Assembly: GCF_031834615.1 (NCBI RefSeq)
Contig: NZ_CP115543.1
Coordinates: forward strand, 507,001 to 571,000
DNA from: Stenotrophomonas aracearum
GTDB taxonomy: Bacteria > Pseudomonadota > Gammaproteobacteria > Xanthomonadales > Xanthomonadaceae
Direction: 5' to 3'
DNA length: 64,000 nt
Both the position numbers and the translations under genes were made by a program. How positions within the stretch are numbered: position 1 is the stretch's first letter; each line of letters starts with the position of its first letter. Shown here piece after piece: positions 1-10,015 of this stretch. The notes beneath the pieces were generated by a model. The model was not told where the DNA came from and did no database searches. It saw only the letters and a program-made list of their open reading frames with translations.

Positions 1-1
1 A

Positions 2-58
2 CCGATAATTTCCGGAATTCCAGATTTTCCGGGTGCCCAGAACCGGCGAATCGGCCAT
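2..58 (-). CDS. possible start of a gene cut by the window edge
   Basis: An ATG 11 bases downstream of the transporter stop opens a frame of 19 codons that runs off the left edge without a stop. The peptide (MADSPVLGTRK...) is too short to recognise. Only the close spacing to the upstream gene on the same strand supports it; it may be chance. Confidence 0.2.
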   Translation of the reverse strand, partial: MADSPVLGTRKIWNSGNYR

Positions 59-69
59 GGGCGATTCCG

Positions 70-624
70 TCACGCCACCCGCGGCGCCATCTTCCACAAC
101 AACGCGCGGAACGGCGCCAGCAGGAACACGCCGATCGCCAGCTTCACCGCCAGATCGCCCGCGGCCCAACTCACCCACGGCAGACTGGACCCGGCAAACG
201 CGATGCTCCAGAAAATGGTCGTATCCAACGTCGCACTACACGTCGTCGCCACCATCGGCGCCCGCCACCAATGCCCACGGCGCAGCCGGTCGAACACGGT
301 GATATCCAGCAGCTGCGCGGCAATGAACGCCAGGCACGACGCCACCGCAATGCGCGGCGTGGCGATCCAGAAACTCAGCACCACCGCCAGCGCAAACCCC
401 GCCCACGCCACCCGCCGCGCCGCAGCCGGCCCAAACCGGCGGTTGATCAGGTTGCTCACCAGGAACGCCACCGGGTAGCTGAAGGCGCCCCAGGTCAGCC
501 AGTCGTTGATCGGGTACTGCACCAGCACGTTCGACCCCAGCACCACCGCGCCCATGGCCAGCACCGCCAGCAGCAGCGAGCGGGCGGTCAACGGGGCGAA
601 CACGATTGCAGGGCGCGCGGTCAT
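70..624 (-). CDS. yhhQ: YhhQ/VUT-family queuosine precursor transporter
   Basis: This is a 184-residue integral membrane protein with about six hydrophobic segments. It has the pattern of the YhhQ (VUT, DUF165) family, which imports queuosine precursors such as preQ0. Visible family marks are TWGAFSYPVAFLVSNLINR near the N-terminus, AQLLDITVFDRLR in the middle, and a late SATLDTTIFW segment. The ATG at 624 is preferred over an upstream GTG at 687, because the 21 extra residues are polar and unlike the family, whereas the 624 start places the first membrane helix as in E. coli YhhQ. Neither start has a strong Shine-Dalgarno sequence. It is on the same strand as the DUF2145 pair upstream but separated by 78 bases. 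The family call is good; the substrate is inferred from the family. Confidence 0.82.
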   Translation of the reverse strand: MTARPAIVFAPLTARSLLLAVLAMGAVVLGSNVLVQYPINDWLTWGAFSYPVAFLVSNLINRRFGPAAARRVAWAGFALAVVLSFWIATPRIAVASCLAFIAAQLLDITVFDRLRRGHWWRAPMVATTCSATLDTTIFWSIAFAGSSLPWVSWAAGDLAVKLAIGVFLLAPFRALLWKMAPRVA

Positions 625-702
625 GGCGAACCAGTGGGGTAGACAGGGAAGCGGCGGATTATCCCGGCTCGGGGCGGCCGCAGCCACCCCGCAGCCGTTC
701 AG

Positions 703-1221
703 TCACCAGCGTTCACTCAGGTTGCTCGCCGCCGCATCGGTGGTCGGCATGAACGCCAGCGCCGCGCCCTTGGCGTCGGCCACCATCCAGCCGGAGCCGG
801 TCTCGGTGGGCGTGAAAGCCAGCACGTCGCCCTGTTTCACCGCTGGCGCGGCCGTGTCCGCAGGCGCCGGCCACTGCACCACGGCCAGGTCATTGGGGGC
901 CTCCGGGTTCTGCAGCGAGACCTTGCAGCCGCCGTCGGGCTGCTGTTCCACCTTCTCCACCGTCAGCGGCGGCAGTGGCCCGGCCTTGGTGCCCGCCTTG
1001 CCGCCGCCTTCGTGCTTGCCCTTGTTGCGCCGCTCGGAGCCCTTGGCCGAGCCCTCGAAGCCGGCCACCGTCAGCCAGATCGGCGCGGTGATCACCGCCA
1101 CGCTCAGCACCGAGCCCACCATGCCGTAGCTCACCGATTGCTCGGTGGAGTCCTGCGCGGCCACCGGCGAACTGGCCATGACCATCGTCAACGCCGCTGC
1201 CAGGATCGAAAAACGCTTCAT
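703..1221 (-). CDS. exported hypothetical protein downstream of DUF2145
   Basis: A 172-residue protein with a signal peptide (MKRFSILAAALTMVMASSPVAAQ) and a second hydrophobic stretch near residues 38-50 (GSVLSVAVITAPIWLTVAG). A Lys/Gly-rich linker follows, then a C-terminal domain of about 85 residues. The start at 1221 is chosen because it gives the signal peptide; a longer frame upstream reads through non-coding sequence. It lies 52 bases behind the DUF2145 gene on the same strand and is probably co-transcribed. I do not recognise the family. The layout suggests an inner-membrane-associated periplasmic partner of the DUF2145 protein. Confidence 0.65.
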   Translation of the reverse strand: MKRFSILAAALTMVMASSPVAAQDSTEQSVSYGMVGSVLSVAVITAPIWLTVAGFEGSAKGSERRNKGKHEGGGKAGTKAGPLPPLTVEKVEQQPDGGCKVSLQNPEAPNDLAVVQWPAPADTAAPAVKQGDVLAFTPTETGSGWMVADAKGAALAFMPTTDAAASNLSERW

Positions 1222-1273
1222 GCCAACTCCTTCTGGATAGGCAGCACCGGCGCTGTGCCGGTGCCGCGAAAAG

Positions 1274-2143
1274 TCACTGCGGCTTAGGTGCCGACATCCC
1301 TGCCACCGGCACATGCGCCACGCTCAGTTCCTGCGCCAGCACCTTACGCTTCTGCAGGAAGTCGAACACCGATTCCACCGTCACTACCGAATAATTCCCG
1401 GAAATCCGCTCACTTGCGGGATGGTCGGTGGTGGCGGCATTGGCCGCAAAGAAGCGCGCACCCAGCCGCTTGCCCACGCCGATGTGCAGCGAGCTCGGTT
1501 CGTACATCTGTTCCTTCAACCACGTCTGCACCTGCGCACGGCGCACCAGCAGCGTGCCGTCGCGCGACTGCGCAATCGCAGCAGCCAGCACCTCCAGCAC
1601 CCACTGGTTGGAGTTCTGGTACTCGTCGCTGAACGGGTAGGCCACCACGCTGTAGCGCGGCTCGTGCAGCGCCTTGGCCTGGATGCCCGGCGCAGTGAGC
1701 ATGGTCTTCAACGCCGCGCGCACTGCAGGCGTGGGCACGCCCACACGCAGGTCGGTATGCGACCCGGTTTCGCCGATGAAGTTGCTCAACCCTTCGCGGA
1801 ACAGCGTGGACTGTGGCGACTTGCAGTGGTTGAGCAGGTGCACCGTGCGCCAGCTGCCATCGTCTTCGCGCACCGCGAAGGCCAGGTGGCTGTGGCGCAG
1901 GCCGTACTTGCTGAGGTCCTGCCCGCCGCGCGCGAGGATCACCACGTCTACGTCGTCGAGCGCTTCCAGCGCCTCATCGGCGCGAAGCGCGACGTCGAAC
2001 ATGGCCGCCAGGGAGGCCGGGGTAGGGTGGCGCTCCACGCATTCGTGTTGGGACTGGGCGTGGGCGGCGGGGGCGGCCAGCAACAACGCGGTGAACAGCA
2101 GCGCGGCGGACAGGCGGGGTGAAGCGGGGCGGGGCACATCCAT
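1274..2143 (-). CDS. DUF2145 family exported protein
   Basis: A 289-residue protein with a cleavable signal peptide ending near AHAQ. The body matches the DUF2145 pattern: GLRHSHLAFAVRED, HLLNHCKSPQSTLFREGL, and YSVVAYPFSDEYQNSNQWVLE. These proteins are periplasmic and their biochemical role is not established. The invariant His/Cys/Asn pattern (NHCKS and NSNQW) has the look of a cysteine-hydrolase fold, but that is inference. It heads a likely two-gene unit with the exported protein at 703-1221. A SMAG palindrome lies just upstream of its promoter region. Confidence 0.75.
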   Translation of the reverse strand: MDVPRPASPRLSAALLFTALLLAAPAAHAQSQHECVERHPTPASLAAMFDVALRADEALEALDDVDVVILARGGQDLSKYGLRHSHLAFAVREDDGSWRTVHLLNHCKSPQSTLFREGLSNFIGETGSHTDLRVGVPTPAVRAALKTMLTAPGIQAKALHEPRYSVVAYPFSDEYQNSNQWVLEVLAAAIAQSRDGTLLVRRAQVQTWLKEQMYEPSSLHIGVGKRLGARFFAANAATTDHPASERISGNYSVVTVESVFDFLQKRKVLAQELSVAHVPVAGMSAPKPQ

Positions 2144-2200
2144 GCGTGGGGTTCTCCTGCGGCGCGTGCCGCTGACGCATCATAGCTTCGTCTGGCATTT

Positions 2201-2223
2201 TGCCGACCAGCGGTCGGCACTAC
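2201..2223 (-). repeat. SMAG/REP palindrome (GTAG head on minus strand)
   Basis: On the minus strand this reads GTAG followed by TGCCGACC, a GCT loop and GGTCGGCA. That is the GTAG-headed stem-loop layout of S. maltophilia SMAG elements. It sits between the DUF2145 gene and the small lipoprotein gene. Confidence 0.75.
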
Positions 2224-2263
2224 CGGTGTGGTCCGATCGACCGGATGTTTGCAGGGCCCGCCG

Positions 2264-2479
2264 TTATCGGCTCAGCTCGCGCGCGCAGGCATCACTCACG
2301 GGTGCGGGCTCGTTCTCCGGCGGCCAGTGTTCCTTCTTCTGCTGGTCCGTACGCGGCGGCTGGTTGCGGTATGCGGTCAGCTCCTTGTGGCAGCTCCACG
2401 ACACCGCGTCCTGCCCGGTCGGCATGCTCGAGCATCCAGCCAAGACCACGGCCATCAAGATCAACACAGCACTACGCAT
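2264..2479 (-). CDS. small hypothetical lipoprotein
   Basis: This encodes 71 residues with a type II signal peptide and lipobox (MAVVLAGCSS), then a short polar domain with two further cysteines (SWSCHKE and DACARELSR) that could form a disulfide. The start at 2479 gives the classical lipoprotein N-terminus; an extension to 2512 adds only polar residues. It stands alone between a SMAG element and the ELM1-like gene. No family is recognised. It is probably anchored in the outer membrane, since the residue after the cysteine is serine. Confidence 0.65.
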   Translation of the reverse strand: MRSAVLILMAVVLAGCSSMPTGQDAVSWSCHKELTAYRNQPPRTDQQKKEHWPPENEPAPVSDACARELSR

Positions 2480-2554
2480 ACGCACGCTCCTTCCCTGGTG
2501 AGCCCCGAACATAACGGCAACCCACCACCGAAGGTACCCAATCCACGCGCGCCG

Positions 2555-3526
2555 TTAAGCCGGGATACCCAATGCCGCCTTCACCTGCGCCGCCACCCGC
2601 GTGGTCTCACGCAGCGGTTCAATCGCCCCGGGCGTAGCCCAATCCAACCACCGCGACTGCAACCGCCCGCGCGCATGCAGCGCCTGCTGGAACGTCACCA
2701 TCCGCCCCTGCGCTTGCTTTTCCAGCGCCACCGCCACCGGCAACCGCGTGCCGCAGGCTTCAGACAGCAGGTTCACCGAATCCGGCGACACCACCACCCG
2801 GTCCGCCCAGCCCAGCAGCCCCGCGTACGGGTTCACCCCGTCGCCGCCGTCGCCCCAGATCACTCCGGGCACATCGGCGAACGCACTGCGCAGCGCCCCC
2901 ACCAACGCCGGCGGCGTACGCCGCGAGGTAGTCGCCAGCAAACTGCCACCTTCCGCACGCAACTGCGCAGCCACCTGCTGGAACACCTTCACCATGTCCG
3001 GCTCATGCCACGGCGCATGCGGGGTCGGCCCACCCACCAGCAACGCCGTACGCGGCCCCTGCAGCTCGCCGAAGCTGGCGAACGCCGCACGCCCCAGCGA
3101 AAGCCAGTCGTCATCCACCGGGTTAAGACTGCCCAGCAGGGTCAGCACGTTGCTGCCGCGCAGGCGGTCGTGTTCGGGCACCACCAACAGGTCCCAATGG
3201 CGCGTGCCCAGGCGCGGGTCCAGGATCTGCACCACCTTGCTGCCCCGCCGGCGCAGTTCGCGCAGCGCTCCGGCCGCCTGCCGGCCACAGCCCACCGCCA
3301 GCTCCGGCGGTTGCGCAGCCAATGTTGCAAATGCCTCGCCATAGCCACCGGCCATCCCCGGCAACCAGCGCGGCGCCACCCATTTCCACGGCGCGCGCGG
3401 CTCCAGCACCAGCGGCCGGTGGGCCCCCAGCTTCAGTGCCGTGGCCAGCGCCACCGCCTGCCGCACATTGCCGGCACGGCCGTCAGTGATCGTCCAGGGC
3501 GGACTCCATCGTTTCACGTGTGGCAT
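2555..3526 (-). CDS. ELM1 (mitochondrial fission ELM1-like) family protein
   Basis: A 323-residue soluble protein of the ELM1/GtrOC1-like family found in many Gram-negative bacteria and in plant mitochondria. Family marks are the N-terminal WTITDGRAGNVRQA, DPRLGTRHWDLLVVPEHD in the centre, LLVGGPTPHAPWHEPDM, and the C-terminal ADRVVVSPDSVNLLSEAC, which resembles a glycosyltransferase-B nucleotide-sugar pocket. In Xanthomonads such genes sit near envelope functions, but no substrate is known. It is monocistronic here and divergent from the reductase gene at 3665. Confidence 0.8.
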   Translation of the reverse strand: MPHVKRWSPPWTITDGRAGNVRQAVALATALKLGAHRPLVLEPRAPWKWVAPRWLPGMAGGYGEAFATLAAQPPELAVGCGRQAAGALRELRRRGSKVVQILDPRLGTRHWDLLVVPEHDRLRGSNVLTLLGSLNPVDDDWLSLGRAAFASFGELQGPRTALLVGGPTPHAPWHEPDMVKVFQQVAAQLRAEGGSLLATTSRRTPPALVGALRSAFADVPGVIWGDGGDGVNPYAGLLGWADRVVVSPDSVNLLSEACGTRLPVAVALEKQAQGRMVTFQQALHARGRLQSRWLDWATPGAIEPLRETTRVAAQVKAALGIPA

Positions 3527-3664
3527 TAATTCGTTTCAGCCAAGCTGGGTGTTGCAACAGTCGCGACACTCTACACTGCCAGCCTTCGCCGACCGCGCAG
3601 CGCTCTGCAAAAGGTAGCGCACGGCCAGCGGGATTCCTTCTTCATCCGTGTTTCCGGAGGCTTC

Positions 3665-4255
3665 ATGTCCAACGTGCTCAACGATGCTGCGCTCGACCAG
3701 TTGTTCCGTACCGCCCGTACCCAGAATGCCTTCCTCGACAAGCCGGTTGAAGACAGCCAGCTCAAGGCCCTGTACGAACTGGTGAAGTGGGGCCCCACGG
3801 CCGCCAACTCGAGCCCGGCGCGTTTCGTGTTCGTGAAGTCGGCCGAAGCCAAGGCCAAGCTGGCCCCGGCGCTGTCCGAAGGCAACCATGACAAGACCCT
3901 GGCCGCCCCGGTCACCGTCATCATCGGTTTCGACGAAGACTTCCACGAAAAGCTGCCGTACCTGTTCCCGCACACCGACGCCAAGGCCTGGTTCGAAGGC
4001 CCGCGTGAAGGCCGTCGCGAGTCCGCGTTCCGCAATGGCAGCCTGCAGGGCGCCTACCTGATCCTGGCCGCCCGCGCGCTGGGCCTGGACGCCGGCCCGA
4101 TGAGCGGCTTCGACCCGGCCAAGGTGGACGAGGCCTTCTTCAAGGGCACCACCATCAAGTCGAATTTCCTGGTCAATCTGGGTTACGGTGATTCTTCGGG
4201 CCTGTTCCCGCGGCTGCCTCGCCTGGCCTTCGACGAAGCTGCCCGCATCGAATAA
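3665..4255 (+). CDS. malonic semialdehyde reductase RutE/HadB-type nitroreductase
   Basis: A 196-residue member of the FMN nitroreductase superfamily, RutE branch, whose E. coli member reduces malonic semialdehyde to 3-hydroxypropionate. The N-terminal half has [16 protein letters not shown] and the FMN-binding [17 protein letters not shown]. The centre has [20 protein letters not shown], and the C-terminal half has [14 protein letters not shown] strong GGAGG ribosome site precedes ATG 3665. No rut pyrimidine genes are nearby, so in Xanthomonads it probably acts as a stand-alone reductase. A hairpin at 4273-4292 follows the stop. Confidence 0.85.
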   Translation: MSNVLNDAALDQLFRTARTQNAFLDKPVEDSQLKALYELVKWGPTAANSSPARFVFVKSAEAKAKLAPALSEGNHDKTLAAPVTVIIGFDEDFHEKLPYLFPHTDAKAWFEGPREGRRESAFRNGSLQGAYLILAARALGLDAGPMSGFDPAKVDEAFFKGTTIKSNFLVNLGYGDSSGLFPRLPRLAFDEAARIE

Positions 4256-4272
4256 GCGTTTCCGCCGGACTG

Positions 4273-4292
4273 GCCCGTCCGTGCGGACGGGC
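4273..4292 (+). terminator. possible terminator hairpin after the RutE-like gene
   Basis: GCCCGTCC and GGACGGGC form an 8-bp stem around GTGC, 18 bases after the stop. A weak T-rich stretch follows after a gap. It may only attenuate transcription into the YceI gene. Confidence 0.4.
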
Positions 4293-4339
4293 TGTTGCAT
4301 CACTTTTCCTTTTCCCTACGAATGCGAGAGAGATCTGCC

Positions 4340-5053
4340 ATGACCGTTACCCGCAAACTGCTCCTGCTCCTGCCGCTGGCCCTGACCCTGGCCATCGCCG
4401 CCTGCTCCAAGCCGGCTGAAGAAACCGCTGCCCCCGCTGCGGACGCCACCCCGGCTGCTGCCGCCACCGCACCGGCCGACGCCGCTGCCGCCCCGGCCGC
4501 CGCCCCGGCTGCCGAAGCCATCCAGATCGCCTCGGGCACCTACAAGCTCGACCCGAGCCACACCGACGTGCTGGCCCAGTGGAGCCACTTCGGCTTCTCG
4601 CACCCGACCGCGCACTTCGGCAACGTTGAAGGCACCCTGGTGTACGACTCGGCCGACGTGACCAAGAGCACCCTGGAAGTGAAGCTGCCGCTGAGCGGCC
4701 TGAACAGCTTCACCGCCAAGTTCGACGAACACCTGCGCAGCGCCGACTTCTTCGACGCCGCCAAGTTCCCGGCTGCCACCTTCAAGAGCACCAAGGTTGA
4801 AGCCGCCGGCACCAACAAGCTGACCGTCACCGGCGACCTGACCATCAAGGACATCACCAAGCCGGTGACCCTGGATGTGACCGTCAACGCCGGCGGCGAG
4901 CACCCGATGGCCAAGGTTCCGGCCGCTGGTTTCGACGCCACCACCACCCTCAAGCGCAGCGATTTCGGCGTCGGCGCGTACGCCCCGAACGTCAGCGACG
5001 AAGTGAACATCCGCATCACCACCGAAGCCACCGGCGAAAAGCCGGCCGCGTAA
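4340..5053 (+). CDS. YceI family lipoprotein
   Basis: This encodes 237 residues. It begins with a lipoprotein signal (LALTLAIAACSK), followed by an Ala/Pro/Thr-rich linker to about residue 60. A YceI lipocalin-like beta-barrel domain then starts at IASGTYKLDPSHTDVLAQW. Typical YceI marks are FGFSHPTAHFGNVEGTL, FDEHLRSADFFDAAKFP and GDLTIKDITKPVTL. YceI proteins bind polyisoprenoid lipids in the periplasm. The start at 4340 is set by the lipobox and the GAGAGA ribosome site. A strong terminator follows directly, so it is transcribed alone or from the reductase upstream. Confidence 0.88.
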   Translation: MTVTRKLLLLLPLALTLAIAACSKPAEETAAPAADATPAAAATAPADAAAAPAAAPAAEAIQIASGTYKLDPSHTDVLAQWSHFGFSHPTAHFGNVEGTLVYDSADVTKSTLEVKLPLSGLNSFTAKFDEHLRSADFFDAAKFPAATFKSTKVEAAGTNKLTVTGDLTIKDITKPVTLDVTVNAGGEHPMAKVPAAGFDATTTLKRSDFGVGAYAPNVSDEVNIRITTEATGEKPAA

Positions 5054-5072
5054 TTGGTTTGATGTGAAACGC

Positions 5073-5104
5073 AAAAATCCCGCCGAAAGGCGGGATTTTT
5101 GTTT
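5073..5104 (+). terminator. rho-independent terminator after yceI
   Basis: AAAAATCCCGCC, GAAA loop, GGCGGGATTTTT: a perfect 12-bp stem with A and T tracts on either side. It can stop transcripts from both the YceI gene and the convergent small gene at 5122. Confidence 0.92.
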
Positions 5105-5121
5105 GGATCATGCGGTGCGGA

Positions 5122-5538
5122 TCAAACCGCCGCGATCTTCGCCAACCACCCACTCGCGAAATCCGTCGGCAACCGGCGCGCCGGTGCCACCAACGCGCTC
5201 TCACGCAGGAACGTGTGCGTGGCCTGGGTGAAATTCTGCCGCGCAATCAACGCCGCCTGCTTCACCGTCGCCTGCTGCTTGCGCAGCTGCACGATCTGCA
5301 GGCTCGGCTTACCCGGCAGCGCGTACTTCTGGTACCGGCGCAGCTCGTCGGCCACCAGGGTGATATCCGCATTGGCCTGCACCAGCGCCAGCTGCGCCTT
5401 GGCCAGCGGCAACACCGCCTCGCGCATCGGCGCCGTCGCCTGCGGGGCGGCGGTGGCCAGGGTGGCGTCCAGCGCGGGATCGGCGCGCTCCAGGCGCGCG
5501 ATCAGGTCGGCCAGGGCCGGGAGAGAGGCAGGTTGCAT
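5122..5538 (-). CDS. hypothetical helical protein
   Basis: A 138-residue protein without signal peptide or membrane segment. It is rich in Ala, Leu and Gln and probably wholly alpha-helical (LALVQANADITLVADELRRY, LRKQQATVKQAALIARQNF). It is preserved as a clean frame that ends at the bidirectional terminator and lies 45 bases downstream of the ferric-reductase gene on the same strand, so it may be the last gene of the PadR unit. I do not recognise a family. Confidence 0.6.
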   Translation of the reverse strand: MQPASLPALADLIARLERADPALDATLATAAPQATAPMREAVLPLAKAQLALVQANADITLVADELRRYQKYALPGKPSLQIVQLRKQQATVKQAALIARQNFTQATHTFLRESALVAPARRLPTDFASGWLAKIAAV

Positions 5539-5583
5539 CGTAGGGAAGTCGGGGAAAAGCGGGATTGTCGCACGGCCCCGACC

Positions 5584-6378
5584 TCAATCCCCCTCATGCT
5601 CCGGATGCGCCTTCCAATACCCCTTGGAGCGGATCCAATCCTTCGGCACCGCCAGGTGCCCCTCGATGTACTTGCGCATCATCCGCGCCCGGCGCGACTC
5701 GGTGGCGATCCAATAGAACGTGTCGCCCTCCGGCTCCTCGAAATCGGTCAACACATCCTCCAGCAGCGTGCTGGTAGCCGCATCGAACCCGTTCCGCTCC
5801 AGCCAGGACACCGAAATCCGCCCGTCCACCGGCAGCTCCTGCCGATCCTCCGCCTCCGGAATCTCGATATACACCTCCGCCCGCGCCTGCTCCGGCAGCG
5901 TCTCCAGCCAGCGGCCAATCGCCGGCAGCGCCGTCTCATCCCCAAACAGCACGTAGGTGTCGAAATCATCGGCGGTGATATGCGAGCCACGCGGCCCACC
6001 CACCGCAATCGCATCGCCCGGCTGCGCATTGGCCGCCCAGCGCGAGGCCACGCCATCACCGTGCATCACGAAGTCGATCGCCAGCTCGTTGCTTTCCAGG
6101 TCCCACCAGCGCGGCGTGTAGTCGCGGGCGGGCGAGGGCACCTGGCCCTCCGGGTAGCGCGGGCCTTCCGGGGTCATCGTCGGCACCACGAACTGGCCTT
6201 CCGCGTTCGGGAAGAACAGCTTCACGTGGTCATCGGGCGAGGGCGAATCGAAGCCCTCCAGCGCCTCGCCACCGATCACCACCCGGCACATGCACGGGCT
6301 GATCTCCTCGGTGCGCAGCACCTGCAGCGGGCGGAACTTCACGGTGTGGCGCACCAACTTGCTTTCATGCAGAGCCAT
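5584..6378 (-). CDS. siderophore-interacting FAD-dependent ferric reductase (YqjH-like)
   Basis: A 264-residue cytoplasmic flavoprotein of the siderophore-interacting protein (SIP) family, which reduces ferric siderophores with NAD(P)H. The FAD-binding domain shows RDYTPR and GVASRWAANAQPGDAIAVGG. The C-terminal SIP domain shows VLFGDETALPAIGRWLETLP and YWIATESRRARMMRKYI. The PadR gene lies 83 bases upstream on the same strand. The pair mirrors E. coli yqjH-yqjI, where the PadR-like YqjI represses the reductase and responds to nickel and iron. Regulation here is inferred from that parallel and from the palindromes at 6945-6981. Confidence 0.87.
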   Translation of the reverse strand: MALHESKLVRHTVKFRPLQVLRTEEISPCMCRVVIGGEALEGFDSPSPDDHVKLFFPNAEGQFVVPTMTPEGPRYPEGQVPSPARDYTPRWWDLESNELAIDFVMHGDGVASRWAANAQPGDAIAVGGPRGSHITADDFDTYVLFGDETALPAIGRWLETLPEQARAEVYIEIPEAEDRQELPVDGRISVSWLERNGFDAATSTLLEDVLTDFEEPEGDTFYWIATESRRARMMRKYIEGHLAVPKDWIRSKGYWKAHPEHEGD

Positions 6379-6461
6379 GGGGGAATACCTGTTTTAAAGC
6401 CGCCGCAGCGGCGTAGGGGGGAAGACCTGGCTGGCAAACGCGGGCGGGGTCGAAGTAGGGG

Positions 6462-6944
6462 TCAACGGCCCTGCGCGCGGATCCGCGCAGCGGCCTCACT
6501 CAATGCCTGGGCCACAACAGCGGCGTTGTCGTCCTGCCACCGCGCGTGGTGCACGCCCAGCGCCTGTTTCAGCTCGCGCATCGCATCGCGCACCACCGGC
6601 GGCAGATTCGCCTTGGCGATCGCGCGCGCGCTGTGCCGCACCCGGTGCAGCGCCGCCTCCACCTCCTCACGCTGCGCCGCCAGCTCGGCCTGGCCCAGCG
6701 CAGTGAGCTGGTAGCGCTTGCGCCCGGCCTCCTCCAGCACGCTCACCCAGCCGGCCGCCTCGAACTGCGCCAGCACCGGGTAGATCGACCCCGCGCTGGG
6801 CGTATACACCTGCACGAACATCTCGCTGATGCCCTTGATCAGCTCATAGCCATGGCGCGGCTGCGCCGCCAGCAGCGAAAGCACCAGCAGGCGCAGGTCG
6901 CCGCGGCTGAGCGGGCGGGAGGTGGCAGGGCGCGAAGCAGTCAT
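6462..6944 (-). CDS. PadR family transcriptional regulator (YqjI-like)
   Basis: A 160-residue regulator. The winged-helix PadR domain covers about residues 12-90 (LRLLVLSLLAAQPRHGYELI, TPSAGSIYPVLAQFEAAGWV, EEAGRKRYQLTALG). A helical dimerisation tail follows. The ATG at 6944 directly abuts a perfect 14-bp palindrome, so a protein bound there would block its own promoter; autoregulation is likely. It is followed by the SIP ferric reductase on the same strand. Unlike E. coli YqjI, I see no His-rich metal-binding N-terminal extension, so the inducer may differ. Confidence 0.87.
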   Translation of the reverse strand: MTASRPATSRPLSRGDLRLLVLSLLAAQPRHGYELIKGISEMFVQVYTPSAGSIYPVLAQFEAAGWVSVLEEAGRKRYQLTALGQAELAAQREEVEAALHRVRHSARAIAKANLPPVVRDAMRELKQALGVHHARWQDDNAAVVAQALSEAAARIRAQGR

Positions 6945-6981
6945 TTCGATATATCGAATCAAGTGCGCTAACGATATATCG
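6945..6981 (-). promoter_or_regulatory. twin palindromic operator for the PadR regulator
   Basis: TTCGATATATCGAA at 6945-6958 is a perfect 14-bp palindrome. A second copy of its core, CGATATATCG, lies at 6972-6981; matching bases in the two copies are 25 bp apart. The pair abuts the PadR start codon. This is the expected arrangement of a self-repressing PadR dimer site. Confidence 0.75.
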
Positions 6982-7261
6982 AAAAGACCCGCCCCGCAAA
7001 CGGCCCCCATCACCGTGACGCTCCATCCCCCACATGGAACGCTCCACGCCTTCCTGTCCCATCTGTCCCACGCAACACCCGCCGTTCCGCCCTCAAAACC
7101 CCATGAAACCCCGCGTCCCGCTGTCGCACCTTGTCCCGAAGACACAACGCCAGCACCTCCATACGCACCCGTAGCGAAGTAAGCAAACCCATTGGTGCGC
7201 TACACTTTGCGGCTAGAAATCTAAAACAGTCGCGCGCGTGCGTGCGGTAATGGGAGCGCTA
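6945..7261. other. 317-bp divergent intergenic region, PadR / aceE
   Basis: Apart from the two operator palindromes on the PadR side I see no gene. On the aceE side a weak candidate promoter is TTGGTG at 7192 with TAGAAA at 7214 (16-bp spacing). GGGAG just before ATG 7262 is the likely ribosome site. The rest is C-rich and without clear structure. Confidence 0.4.
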
Positions 7262-9949
<2,688 letters not shown>

Positions 9950-9972
9950 AAGAGGAGTTGTAAAGTAAATAG

Positions 9973-9996
9973 AGGGGCGGCGTAAGCCGCCCCTTT
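9973..9996 (+). terminator. terminator after aceE
   Basis: GGGGCGGC, GTAA loop, GCCGCCCC followed by TTT: an 8-bp GC stem 24 bases after the aceE stop. It separates core metabolism from the accessory island. Confidence 0.8.
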
Positions 9997-10015
9997 CCTT
10001 AACGAGGGGGGGGAC

